Origin: Struthio camelus
Lineage: Eukaryota; Chordata; Aves; Struthioniformes; Struthionidae
NCBI RefSeq assembly: GCF_040807025.1
Contig: NC_090947.1
Location: forward strand, 2,108,001-2,172,000
Length of the DNA: 64,000 nt
Direction: 5' to 3'
In this document: positions 22,205 through 34,200 of the stretch, piece after piece
Position numbering within the stretch: position 1 is the first letter of the stretch
Layout of the letters: every line of letters begins with the position of its first letter
Notes under the pieces: model-generated
The model's database searches: none
Told to the model about the DNA's origin: nothing
The model's input: only the letters and a program-made list of their open reading frames with translations
Program-made: the position numbers and the translations under genes

Positions 22205-24454
22205 CTACCTCTTCAGTGAAACAAGCATGCTAAAGGTCAAATTTAACAAAGCCCCAGAGACTCCTTCTCAGGCTTTACAAACACTCCATAGAGAGCTAGT
22301 GGCAGAAGTCCAGATAAACCACATGATTCCAAAATAAACAAACCTTCTTCCCCAGAGCAGCTTCTTCCCAGTCTTCTTGCTTCCTTTGAGACTCCTTCTG
22401 ATGCCCTTGGATGTAGAAGCTGTCAACACGTCGTCTTCTTCCCAGGCTCACCAGATCCTGTAGTCATAATCTGTCTGGGAACCGCATCAATTTATGATTG
22501 TGTCAGACTGAGAGAAGAGACAAATTGCTTCCCTACAACTTCCTCCTGCTGAACTACCTGCTCTCAGGGGCCCAGGTGTAATTACTCTGTCAGCATGCAA
22601 GCTGTCCACTTGTCTTCCCCTGCAGAAAAATAACCTCTTTCCATGCTTGAACTAATACCAGATAAATCTGTTTTGTAAAGTCTTCCTTTTTGTTCCTAAA
22701 TCTGAGTCTGATTCATTCTCACTCAGGCTCTACTCTGTCTTATCCGAAGACTTGGTTCTGGCATGGGAGAACTTGTAACAATTCCTTTTAGGAGGAGTGT
22801 GACAACTGCAAAGTGCTATTTAGCAAGGCAGAGGAGCTGCAAATTTGGGCTGTTAAATGGGCAGGCAGTCACAGTGCACAGCAGTACAGACTGCATGTAG
22901 CCCTATTGAAGTTTAGATTTCAAAAATTAATGGTCACAACGGGCTGAGCAGAAAAGCAGAACTTTCCTTCCTAGGGCCCCAAACATGATCAGGAAGATAG
23001 GAAGCAACATGAACAAGCACTTGGAAACAAAGTTTTTGCTTTTTGATAAAGGTTGTAAGGTGGGAACCACAAAGCAGGTTGCACAGAGTGTGTAGTACTC
23101 TATCTGGTAGGAATGTCCCTGTAGGAGACAATGATGGTGCTGGTGGTCCTGTGTTGTTATTTCCCTTCAATTGGCTTGTCCTGACTTTAGGGGGAGTGTG
23201 ATATAGGATCAGAGAATTTGGAATGTCGTTCCTTCTTCTCAATCTCACTCTTTCTACTTCTTTATGTCAAGAACAATTTAAAAAATACCATAAGATATAA
23301 TTTAACTTTATAAACACTTAATGCTTCACTATTTATCTGATAATTATTCAAATGAGGGATTGGGTTTTGACTAGCTGTATCAGACAAAATGCTTTTAGGG
23401 TTCATTCTAGGGACTCTTTCCCAGATGCTCCAGCTGTTCTGACATTGCTGGACACCCGCAGATCTTAAATTTTATTCATGTAATAAGCTGCCACACCTTA
23501 TACTTGCTTCACTGTGCTTATATTTGGTAAATAGTGTCTGAATATAGAGCTGAATTTTGGCCAGCCTGGGCAGCAAAACTTTTTCCCTTTTCTTTCGGGT
23601 GGCTTGTACTTACAACTATCCGGCAGTTCTGAAGCAGCTGGAATCACTCTCTCCTCAGGTCCAAACTTTGGTCCTCAGTAAACATTCTGGCTTGCTATCT
23701 TTTGTTCCCGTGTTGTAGGTAATGCTTGAGTAAGGAACTCAACTTTGACTAGCTCAGTACCTTAGGAAGCTGAAGCCAATTGTTTGCTCTTGGATCTTTG
23801 TTACTAAATAACTTCATTGGCTTTAAAACAAAATCCAAAGGTTTCTGCAGTCAAAAGAGCTACGTCTTGCATCCACTTTCAATTTGAGTGCCCTAGAGTA
23901 AGACTTAGATACGTTTAAAATTATGCTGTATCTTGACAGATACATCTTACTTCTATTTTGTAAAGTACTCTGTGAACAGCATTTGGAGAGGGGACTAAGC
24001 TTTGACAGATACATGACAAAATTCTTTCCATGCTACCTGTGAAGTCACATGGACCTGTGACCATCAGGCCACTCTGAACTAGCTGGCTCTGGCTACTCCC
24101 CATGCAAGGCTTTAGGACTATTTAGTCAAGAGTCGGACTAGACAGAAATACATATTCGCATGCTGGTAGCACATATATTACCCTGAGGGACTGTGCAGGC
24201 AAAGTGACTTGGGCACTTGGGAGACAGGTCTTCACACACAAGTGTGCCCCACAGCACCTGCGGTACCTCCACAGCTGCCAGGAAGAGCTGGAGTTAGCGT
24301 GTGCGTGCTGCCGGCTTGTCTTTGGGGCAGTTCCTGGAGGCACAGGGCTGCTGAACAGCAGTCAGGCAAAACCAGTCCAGCACCTCCTCAAAGCTTTGGT
24401 CCTGCTGCGCTCATGCCCTAGGCCTGACCTGCATATCCATGGTGGAAATGTCAT
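22121..24454 (-). CDS. Unidentified multi-exon gene, divergent from TRAF3IP1
   Basis: I do not recognise this protein. It is called from a chain of small minus-strand exons with GT-AG borders whose phases agree: 24429-24454, 24258-24350, 23951-23969, 23761-23844, 23614-23665, 23099-23256, 22659-22815, 22586-22619, 22344-22457 and 22121-22204. The predicted protein is about 290 residues, soluble, without signal peptide or membrane segment. It is rich in Arg, Lys, Ser and Pro, with an acidic/basic C-terminal part (KESQRKQEDWEEAALGKK) and a final LQKLHESLWI. The first ATG follows a possible acceptor. One exon (22659-22815) needs a one-base frame change or a weak internal acceptor, so the gene could be decaying, mis-assembled or mis-modelled there. 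It lies head-to-head with TRAF3IP1 and may share its X-box promoter, which hints at a ciliary or sperm role (inference only). Confidence 0.6.
22344..22457 (-). CDS. Unidentified gene, charged exon
   Basis: Acceptor ATGACTACAG, donor GTTTGT, 114 nt, phase 0-0. It encodes DLVSLGRRRRVDSFYIQGHQ and KESQRKQEDWEEAALGKK, which look helical and highly charged. Confidence 0.6.
22586..22619 (-). CDS. Unidentified gene, 34-nt exon
   Basis: Strong acceptor GGTTATTTTTCTGCAG, donor GTAATT, phase 2 in and 0 out. It encodes GRQVDSLHADR after a split Trp codon. Confidence 0.5.
22659..22815 (-). CDS. Unidentified gene, exon(s) with an internal frame change
   Basis: From acceptor CTTGCTAAATAG the frame encodes HFAVVTLLLKGIVTSSPMPE and PSLRIRQSR, then meets TGA at 22725-22723. 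Overlapping it by one base, the next frame encodes SLSENESDSDLGTKRKTLQN and RFI before a donor GTATTA at phase 2. Either a base is missing, or a weak acceptor (AGAGTAG at 22730) starts a separate exon. Confidence 0.4.
23099..23256 (-). CDS. Unidentified gene, Arg-rich exon
   Basis: Acceptor ATAAAGAAG after a T-rich tract. The frame opens LERVRLRRRNDIPNSLILYH and continues TPPKVRTSQLKG. Donor GTACTA at 23098 gives phase 0; GTCAGG at 23185 is an alternative, also phase 0. The frame stays open to 22934, so the exon end is not fixed. Confidence 0.5.
23614..23665 (-). CDS. Unidentified gene, exon encoding FGPEERVIPAASELPDS
   Basis: The donor GTAAGT is strong. The acceptor is less certain: AAAG/TTT at 23666/23665 fits phase 0, and a phase-1 AG lies at 23674. 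Phase 1 out. Confidence 0.5.
23761..23844 (-). CDS. Unidentified gene, exon encoding KPLDFVLKPMKLF
   Basis: Strong acceptor (CTCTTTTGACTGCAG), donor GTACTG, 84 nt, phase 0-0. It encodes KPLDFVLKPMKLFSNKDPRA then NNWLQLPK. Confidence 0.65.
23951..23969 (-). CDS. Unidentified gene, 19-nt microexon
   Basis: Acceptor TGCTGTTCACAG, donor GTAAGA. One base completes a split Arg codon, then VLYKIE. It changes phase from 2 to 0, exactly as its neighbours require. Confidence 0.55.
24258..24350 (-). CDS. Unidentified gene, Ser/Pro-rich exon
   Basis: Strong acceptor (TTTTGCCTGACTGCTGTTCAG), donor GTGCTG, 93 nt, phase 2-2. It encodes SPVPPGTAPKTSRQHAHANS and SSSWQLWRYR. Confidence 0.6.
24429..24454 (-). 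CDS. Unidentified gene, candidate first coding exon
   Basis: ATG at 24454, context AAAACCATGA. Eight codons (MTFPPWIC) plus AG precede donor GTCAGG. Phase 2 out matches the next exon. Confidence 0.5.
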
Positions 24455-25033
24455 GGTTTTCTAGATTTGACTTATTACCAGGACAGCAAGATAAGGCGTT
24501 ATCTTATCCCATCGTATAAGTAGCGTTGCAACAGAAAACACAGTTTTGGCCTGCGGGGCAAAGGAAAACGCTTTCTGCAACACACAGGGTAGGCGCCCGT
24601 GGGCGCTTCCGGGCAGGACCACGGGGCAAGGGCATCCATCCTCCCGTTCATCCCTGGCGCACAGTGGGCATCACTGGGTGGGGTGCAGAGGTTAACACGC
24701 AAACAGATCCCAAATTTAAGCAACACCCTCCTCTCCTGCAGGTACTTGACAACCAAAAAGCGCCCCGCTCCCACTCCCGGCAGTAGCAAGAGGCAGCCCA
24801 GCCCAGGGCTTTAGCCCCCCTGAAGACACTCCCTTGGCAGCTGGGTCCCTCAGAGCTAGCAGGGCCTTAGGCCCCACTGGAGGAGGCAGTGACCTCAAGG
24901 TAGGAGGGCGTATGTGGGGGGGGGGGGGGTTGCTGGGCTGGGGGCAAGGCGGGGCGCCCTGAGGCAGCCACTACCTTGCCCAGGCCTAGCACGGGCGAGG
25001 CGAGGGCGGGGCCTAACATGGCCGCGGGGGCCC

Positions 25034-25065
25034 GTTGCTAGGGCCGCGCCGCTGCGCCTAGCAAC
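25034..25065. promoter_or_regulatory. TRAF3IP1: Two facing RFX half-sites upstream of the TRAF3IP1 start
   Basis: GTTGCTAGG (25034-25042) and its inverted form CCTAGCAAC (25057-25065) are separated by 14 bases. Each matches one half of the RFX X-box. The spacing is too wide for a classic single site. Confidence 0.5.
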
Positions 25066-25174
25066 AGCGTCGTGGGAGCTGCGCTTGTGCAGTGAGGCTC
25101 CGTGCGCCGCGGGGCAGCTTGGGAAGGCTCGAAGTCGGCGGCGGCGGCGGCGGCGGCGCGCTCCCGCCGCCGCT

Positions 25175-25297
25175 ATGAACGAGGCGGTGGTGCGGCGGAC
25201 GCAGGAGTCGCTGGGCCAAGTGATCCGCAAGCCGCCCCTTACGGAGCGGCTGCTGAGCAAGCCGCCCTTCCGCTACCTGCACGACGTGATCACCGAG
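25175..25297 (+). CDS. TRAF3IP1: TRAF3IP1 exon 1 (coding part)
   Basis: ATG in context CCGCTATGA, 41 codons, donor GTGGGC, phase 0. It encodes the start of the CH-like domain, ending [10 protein letters not shown]. Confidence 0.97.
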
Positions 25298-28200
25298 GTG
25301 GGCCCGGAGCCTGGCCGCCGGCCCGGCTCCGCTCCGCTGGTTGCTAGGCAACAGGGCCGGCCGGCCGGCCTGGCCCGCTTCCTTGACGGGGGCGGAGGGG
25401 CCTGCGGGGGGCAGCGGGGCCGCTGTGCGCGCCGTGGGGCGGGAGAGCCCCTGGCCTTTGGAGGAGGTGAGGCCTGAGGAGGCCGGAGCTCTGCCCGCAA
25501 GCCCCCGGGGGCGCACGGGGCTGGGTGGCCCCAGGGGGTGGCGGCTGCGGAAGCTCAGCTCGCGGTGGGGAAGACGTAAACCGGCTTCTTAGCGTGGCTT
25601 TCGGGGGGTTAAGACCAGGCAAGGGGTCTGACTTCTTCCTCCGGTCCAGTGTGGAGCTGGTCTTTTGTGAAATCTGCTGTTGGAAGGTTGTAAATGCTAA
25701 TGAAGTGTGCGTTGAAGCAGCTTGATTTTCCACCTCCCGCTTAGAATGAATCTTAATTTTTGTACTTACTGAGCTTCTGCTTTTGTATGTAGTTGCATGT
25801 AAAGAAATCAATAAGGGAATAACCGAGAGCTGCGTTGAAATCCTGTACCCTGGTGCTAAGTTAACATTGCCATTTGAAAAGCATGTGTCTCAGCCTTCAA
25901 GGTTCCCAAACATCAAGGTTAAGTATGGGTTTAAGTGGGAAGGGACAGTAAGGAAGGAGTAAGTTTCACTGAAACATGTTCGAGAGCATATTCAGCGATA
26001 CAGCACACCTCTGAACCTGCTCTAGAACTAATTCTAAATGACGTATCCTCTCTGAAAGTAAGACTGATACGTTTGCTCTTGTCAGGAAGTTCACAGAGAC
26101 CGTTCCTGTCCATAAATGTTTTCTTAAAAAAAAAAAAATCAAGAAGTTTTCTTAACCTGTTACTTTTCCTCTGTTTTGAAGGTAATCAGAGTAACAGGTT
26201 TTATGAAAGGACTTTACACGGATTTTGAATTGAAATCAGATAACGTTAAGGTGGGTATTAAACTTCCTTATTTATTGGGTTTTAATATTAAGATTCTTTC
26301 AAACCTGCCACAAGGTATTTTTCATCATTTCTGTGTTCAATTTCAAGTGATTGTCTTTAATTTAACATTGTGAAGAAATAGTAGGAGGTATTGCATATTG
26401 GTTATCTTATGTAGTGCCTAAGGAGAATACCTACAGATTCCATTCATGGAATGTCTGTGTAAAAGAACTGTTTCTATACAGATCTTGAAACAGTGAGATC
26501 TAATCTATGACGAGATCTAGATTTTCAAAGTATTATTGTATTACAGATAATAATAATCATGTAATAAGATTGCGTTGAGGTAAATAGCCACTGATAATAA
26601 AATCACAGATGCTAAAAATCCATGCACAGCTCTTCTAAGAGACTGGTGGTCTCTCTACAGAATGTGTGTTTTCAGATTTATTACTTAAAATATATATATA
26701 TTTATATACATGCACATATATATATGCATACACAATAAATATTCTTGCTTAATATTGCAGGACTTTCTGAAGTGCTCATGTGGTGTATACAATCTATAAT
26801 AATTTTATTGCTATCTACCAATACCTAATTAATGAAAGAGGAGGTTAATGTTATTAATGAAAAATATTTTTGTTCCTTACAAGAGTGATTCTTGTCTGTG
26901 TTTGCTCTTCCTCTGCTGTCTGCCTCTCTGCTCCGCCAGGGATGCTGACTTCTCCAACTACAGGCTTGATTCAAAGCTAGATTGTCATTTGAGTTTCTAA
27001 TTCATGGCAAATAATGTAGTTCCTAGTTAGAAAGCTATGTCCACTGCAAATTGTTTAGTGTAGCAACTACAAATACAAGGTCTATGAGCCTGGCTTATCT
27101 GGTATAGAGATCTGTATACAACCAGTGGCGTAGATGGTTTGTGCAATTCGTGCAGATAATTACTAGTCTGATGTGTACATTTATTTCTGTGGATGTTCAT
27201 ACTGTTATTTGAATTGCTAACATCTAAATTAGTTATACCAGAGACTTATACATGTGTATGTATTTGGTACTTTCCCTGCTGAAGCTTGTTAGTAGTTCTG
27301 TGATGAAGAGCAGCAAAGTACTCTTGTTTGGAGAGCCCTGTGCATTTTTTTGTTTTGTGAACTGAAAAAAACAGATTTCCTAGCAACTCTAAAGTAGATC
27401 TTTGCTTCTGTATTTGCATTCTGTCACATCTGTGAAGTTGCATGAACCTCTTGAGCACTTCTCTGAGAATTTCTTCCGCGGTCCATGCTATCATAGTTTT
27501 CATGAGTTCAGGTAGAGGAGATCAAAATGCTGCAATGCTGGGAAAACAGCTATAGTTTGTGTTCCCCTTTTCGAAACACAGGTCAGGGGGAAGACTCTGT
27601 GCTCACAAGATGCTTTGTTAGCATAATCTCTGTTGGAGTTTTAGAAAATCAGGAGAGTGATCTTTTTATGGCAGGAAAAGGGGGAGGAATCTTTTTGTGG
27701 AGACCAGAGCTACCTGCAGAGAGTTAGAGACAACAGCGGAGAGTTAGAGTCCATGTTGTGAATAGCTGTATATATTTCCATGCAAAGGTGATCTGCTTTA
27801 GGTAACACCAAGGGATGGTACTCATCTGGTGTGAGGATCTCGGCGATGGGTACATAGACTTGGAATGGGCAGGATGCTCTCAGAAAAAGGAGAGGTCTGT
27901 ACCCAGTCCTGATGCTGTAGTCCAGAGTTCTTGCCGTGGGAGGAGAAAATTGGCAGTTGTTCTTTGGAAGCTGGTTGTGTGGTGCAGTTGCAGATCACTA
28001 GAAGCATAGTCTGCAGCTAAGAAAGTCCAAAGCCATCGTGGTGCTCCTGGTCTGACCTCTGTGGCTGTTGAGACAGCCTCCTGTTTTGCAAATTCCCTTA
28101 TGATCTACAGATGGTGTCATGCATCTGTATGTGCTGCAAGAGGCTTGTTTCTGGTTTCAGCTTACCTCTCCTGCATGGACATAGTAGTGGGTTTTTAAAC

Positions 28201-31200
28201 TCCCAAGAATCCAGCGTTTCTTCTGGGCTACCTTTTGTGGCTCCACTGTTAGGATAATGCATAGTGCTTGGATGCTAGGTCAGGCTTTGTCATGACCTCA
28301 CCTCCTAGGTAAGAAAGAGTTGAGAGGCAGGCTGCAAGCATGCCATGAGCCAGATCTAGCCTGCAGAGCGTTCCGGTGGTCCTCATGGAGTTGCAGTTAG
28401 TTTCAGGGTTGTATAGGCAAAGCAAATAGTGTGTCAGTCATGAGGAGAATTTAAAGTGTGAGGATTTCTGAATTGTTGGGACTCCTGGAACAAATGCACC
28501 TTTTACTACTGACTGCGCAGTTAATAGTTACAGTACAATACTGTGCAGTAACTCTACAGTATTGCTGTCTTTGTGTTTAGCAGAATAGTTTGTTGTTAGG
28601 TCTAGTAAAAATTTGTCCTCCTATAAATGGGAAGATTGGATGTCAGGCTTGCTAATTTTGTCTTTCATGTCACCTTTATTTAAGGGGAAAAAAAACAAAC
28701 AAAAAAAAGACCGACCACAAAGAATAGCGTGGATACCTTTGTTTAATAGAAAAGAGCCGTTACTTTGGATCACCTTTATTTGAAAATGTGCTTAATTTGG
28801 AAGGGTGTCCTGTCTCCTTCCCTAAATTAATAGATTGCATATGTCCATGAAAGGATAGACAATTATTATAATAGGAGGAGGTTGCAGTATTTCCTTCCTT
28901 TTACTATTTTGCTTTCGTATGCAGGGAGCACTGGTGAGGGTGAAGTGCACTTGATGTTAATGGAGACAATCTCAAAATCCTAGCTCTGTAGCAGTTGTTT
29001 ATTTGAATCTGTTCAGAAGAGTGAAAGATGTATGTAAAGATGGAAGTACCCTGACTCTGGAGATTATCTTCCCACGTGTTTAATTATCATTCGCATGTTT
29101 GCAGCAGAACCCAACTTTTGTTTATGGATTGGCCTTGGGACTTGAGGTATCACATAGACTGTTCTGTTAACCTCCAATGCTGTAGGAATAGATAATGCTA
29201 CCAGATGGCCTTTAAAGATTATTGACCTTGTTCAGCTAAAGTCATATTCTCTTCTTTTACTTCCCTTTGTATTGGTACCTCTGCCAAAGTAGATCCAGAG
29301 TGATCTGGGTACCTGAGATACCCAGACAGTAAGTGCAGTACAAAATCAGGTGTGTTATTGGATAATTATGACTACTCACTTTTCTAAAGTAACTGAAGTG
29401 CCAGTGTTCTGGTTTTCAGTTATCAGTTTGAATGCTGTAATTTATATTCTTTTGAAAAGACTTCTATGAAAATACACATACGAAATTTTTCTCACATAGG
29501 TTTACTTTTTAAAGGTAAAATACCTTCTTTTCCTTCACTGCTTGTAGTAAAGGATGAGTAAGTAGACTCCTGTGCTGGGACTGGTTAAAATTCCATGAGT
29601 GTTACGATGTTTCATTAATTAAAAAACCTTTTTTTTTTCTGCAAGTATTCTACAGCTGCAGAGACTTTGCATCATGATTTCATTCTCTGTGCAGGGAATC
29701 CCTCAGTAATATTTCACTTAGGTGGTAAAATCAACCTGGGGGTTGTGAGATGTTGTTGCTGTTTTTGTTTTATTTTGTTTTTAATGATTTTACATAATCA
29801 CCAAAAGCCATCTTCTTTCTTGGAGGGTAATTGGGGCAAGTTGTTGGCAAAGTGTAATTTTAAAACTAAAGCATATCTGGTAATATGTGCCTGTCCCTAT
29901 TTCTCACCATCCTTTGTATGTTTTCTTTACTCACTGTTAAGTCTGGTTTACAAAGTGCAAATATAAGCATGCAAGTACCACGGTTTAGAATCATATAAGT
30001 CCTGTAGCGCTGGGATATCTGCGTTGAAAAATACTCTGCGCAAGAACTGTTTCTTTGAGCAATATCTGCAATAACAATCCTGCTGGAACTTTTAGAGATT
30101 CTTTTGGAGATATTTGAATGAATCTTTAAACAAAACTTAAGGTACTTTGATATGTGATCCTTGAAAGCAGAATGCTGGAAGTCTTATAGTGATCTTAATG
30201 TACTGGAAAGAAATAATAAACATATTAAACAAGATATGAAGTTATACTTTTAATTTGGCCATTCCAGCTCAATATACATCTATTATCAAAGCTGTAATTT
30301 CTTAATCAGAAATAAGTAGCTAACTATAAAGCAGAGGTAGTAGCCAGCTTTCCTGACCCTACACATCACATGCCAAAATCTTCACCTGGCTGACAACCTC
30401 TGAATGTGTGGCACAGCTTGGAGGGTCAAAAAGAGGTGCAGAGATTTCAGGAACAGAACTTGTCCTTCATTCCTGGCTCAGTCCTTTACTCCAGTCTCAG
30501 AAGTTGGTCTCAGAAGAGATCCTTCCTTCCACTCTGAGGCAGTGCTAGGCTGGGCTTGCAGCAACCCAGGGAGGCTGACAAAGCAGCTCCTGATGGTTTA
30601 CCCTCCAGCTTGCACAAGTGACAAAGCCTGCTCATGAGCCACAGTTTGGCTACTGCTGTTATAAACGCTTTCTGCAAACAGTCCTCACAGCAGAAGATTC
30701 CTAGCTTGTAGGTGAGCTATTTTAAAGTATTAGTATTCTTTCTTAATTACTTTTTTACCAGGATAAAGACGCCAAAATCAGCTTTCTTCAGAAGGCAATT
30801 GATGCTGTTGTACTGGTAACAGGAGAGCCACTGTCAGTAAAACCAGCACGTGTTGTAGCTGGACATGAACCTGAAAAAACCAACGAATTACTTCAAGCGA
30901 TTGGGAAGTGTTGCTTAAATAAGGTATGAGGTCACTATTAAGATGTCTCTACTTACAGTCATGTCCTTATTGAGCTGTCTTATGTATTACCAGAGCTCAG
31001 TGTGTGACAGACTATGTTGACACTCATCCACTCTTTTTTATTAACACAAGGTAGGTTATGTTGGGTCAGCAGTTACAATAATAACAGATATATAGTACCT
31101 GATCCTTAGCAGAGTTTAAGCTGAGTCCTCGCACAAATACGTTTGGAAAAGATGATTGCTTTTAATTTCTACTATTTTCTAATTTTTACCTTATTCACTG

Positions 31201-34200
31201 GTCATGTAATACAACTTACTAAGTTTGAGGCAAATACGACGTTTCAGAATTTTCAACTTTTAAATACAAAAACATTAATTATGCATCCTCATGTGAAGAG
31301 ATGCTGCTACCTTTGATTGATTTTTCTCAAATCTTTAATTCTTTAACGGAAGTATTTTTTTCAGTGATGTGCCTTTTTTATGAATACAAAAATGCAGCAA
31401 AGGAGAAATTTGATAACCTGTTCTGTGTAACCTCAGAGGCTTATCGTTCTTAAAATAATTGTTGAATTAAAGATCACAGAATCGTTTAGGTTGGAAGGGA
31501 CCTCTGGAGATCATCTAGTCCAACCTCCCTGCTCAAGCAGGGTCACCTAGAGCATATTGCCCAGGATCACATCCAGGCGGGTTTTGAATATCTCCAGGGA
31601 AGGAGACTCCACCACCTCTCTGGGCAACCTGTTCCAATGCTCTGTCACCCTCACAGGGAAGAAGTTTTTTCTCAGGTTTAGGTGGAACTTCCTGTGGTTA
31701 AGTTTGTGCCCGTTGCCTCTTGTCCTGTTGCTGGGCACCACGGAGAAGAGGCTGGCCCCATCCTCTTGACACTCCCCCTTCAGACACTTGTACACATTGA
31801 TGAGATCCCCTCTCAGTCTTCTCTTCTCCAGGCTGAACAGGCCCAGCTCTTGCAGTCTTTCTTCATAGGAGAGGTGCTCCAGCCCTCTAATCCTCTTGGT
31901 AGCCCTCCGCTGGACTCTCTCCAGGAGTGCCATGTCTCTCTTGTACTGGGGAGCCCAGAACTGGACACAGTACTCCAGGTGAGGCCTCCCCAGGGCTGAG
32001 GAGAGGGCCAGGATCGCCTCCCTCCACCTGCTGGCAACACTCTGCCTAAGGCAGCCCAGGATCCCATCGGCCTTCTTGGCCACAAGGGCACACTGCTGGC
32101 TCATGTTTAACTTGTCCACCAGCACTCCCAGGTCTTTCTCTGCAGAGCTACTTTCCAGCAGGTCAACCCCCAGCCTGTACTGGTGCATGGGATTATTCCT
32201 GCCTAGGTGCAGGACCTTGCACTTGCCTTTGTTGAACTTCAGGAGGTTCCCCTCTGCCCATTTCTCCAGCCTGTCCAAGTCCCTCTGAGTGGCAGCACAG
32301 TCTTCTGGTGTGTTAGCCTCTCCCCCCAGTTTAGTATCATCAGCAAACTTGCTGAGGGTGCACTCTGTCCCTTCCTCCAGGTCATTGATGAATATATTGA
32401 ACAAGACTGGGCCCAGGACTGACCCCTGGGGGACACCACTAGCCACAGGCCTCCAACTTGACTCTGCGCCATTCACCACAACCCTCTGAGCTCGGCCATC
32501 CAGCCAGTTCTCAAGCCACCTCACTGTCCACTCGTCTAGCCCACACTTCCTGAGCTTACCTAGGAGGATGTGATGGGAGACAGTGTCAAAAGCCTTGCTG
32601 AAGTCCAGGGAGACAACATCCACTGCTCTGCCCTCATCTACCCAGCCAGTCATTCCGTCATAGAAGGCTATCAGATTGGTCAAGCATGATTTCCCTTTGG
32701 TGAATCCATGCTGACTACTCCTGATCACCTTCTTGTCCTCCAGATGCTTAGTGATGACCTTCAGGAGGAGCTGTTCCATCACCTTTCCAGGGATGGAGGT
32801 GAGGCTGACTGGCCTGTAGTTTCCTGGCTCCTCCTCCTTGCCCTTTTTGAAGACTGGCGTGACATTGGCTTTCTTCCAGTCCTCAGGCACCTCTCCTGAT
32901 CTCCAGGACCTTTCCAAGATGATGGAGAGTGGCCTAGCGATAACGTCCGCCAGCTCCCTCAGCACTCGAGGGTGCATCCCATCGGGGCCCATGGATTTAT
33001 GGATGTCAAGTTTGGACAAAAGATCTCTAACCTGATCCTCCTCAACCAAGGGAGAGTCTTCCTTTCTCCAGCCTTCCTCTCTTGTCTCCAAGGTCTGGAA
33101 TTCCTCAGGACTGGCCTTAGCAGTGAAGACGGAAGCAAAGGCAGCATTCAATAACTCTGCCTTCTCTGTATCCTTCGTCACCAGGGCACCCGCCCCATTC
33201 AGCAGTGGGCCCACGTTTTCCCTAGTCTTCCTTTTGCTATTGATGTATTTGAAGAAGGCCTTCTTGTTGTCCTTGACATCTCTTGCCAGATTTAATTCCA
33301 ACTGGGCTTTAGCCTTCCTTGTCGCATCCCTGCATACTCTGACAACGTCCCTGTGTTCCTCTCAAGTGGCCTGTCCCCTTGTCCACATTCTGTAGACTTC
33401 CTTCTTCTGCTGGAGTTTTGCCAGGAGTTCCTTGCTCATCCAGGCAGGTCTCCTGCCTGCTTTGCTGGATTTCTTACTCAGCGGAATGCACTGCTCCTGA
33501 GCCTAGAGGAGGTGATGCTTGAATATTAACCAGCTCTCCTGTACCAACCCTCCCTTCTAGGGCCCTACCCCATGAGATTCCTCCAAGTAGGGCCCTGAGG
33601 AGGCCAGAGTTAGCTCTCCTGAAGTCCAGGGCTGTGATCCTACTTATTGCCCTGCTTCCTTCTCGCAGGATCCTGAACTCCACCATCTCATGGTCACTGC
33701 AGCCAAGGCTGCCCCCAACCTTCACATCTCCAACTAAACCTTCTTTGTTCGTTAGTACAAGGTCTAGCATTGCGCCTCTCCTCGTTGGCGTCTCCACCAC
33801 CTGGGTCAAGAAGTTATCATCAATCCTCTTCAGGAACCTCCTGGACTGTTTGTGCCTAGCTGTGCTGTCTTGCCAACAGATGTCAGGGTGGTTGAAGTCC
33901 CCCATGAGAACCAGGGCCTGTGATCGTGAGGCTACTTCCAGCTGTCTGTAGAAGGCCTCATCGACGACTTCTTCCTGGTCAGGTGGCCTGTAGTAAACCC
34001 CCACAACCGTGTCACCCATGCTAGCCTGCCCTTTAATCCTTACCCATAGGCTCTCAACTTGCTCTTCATCCACCCCGAGGCAGAGCTCCACACATTCTAG
34101 TTGCTCCCTCACATAAAGGGCAACTCCACCACCTCGCCTTCCTGGCCTGTCTTTCCTAAAAAGCACATAGCCATCCATGGCAGCATCCCAGCCATGTGAG

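Larger units (their letters stand above)
24930..25620. promoter_or_regulatory. TRAF3IP1: CpG-island promoter of TRAF3IP1
   Basis: This is the only strongly GC-rich, CpG-dense stretch in the window. It spans the TRAF3IP1 start codon and first intron start and has no TATA box. A (CGG)n tract (25136-25159) lies in the 5' UTR. A short upstream ORF (ATG at 25018, seven codons) would be present if transcription starts before it. A 14-base G run (24916-24929) borders the island and could form G-quadruplexes. Confidence 0.85.
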
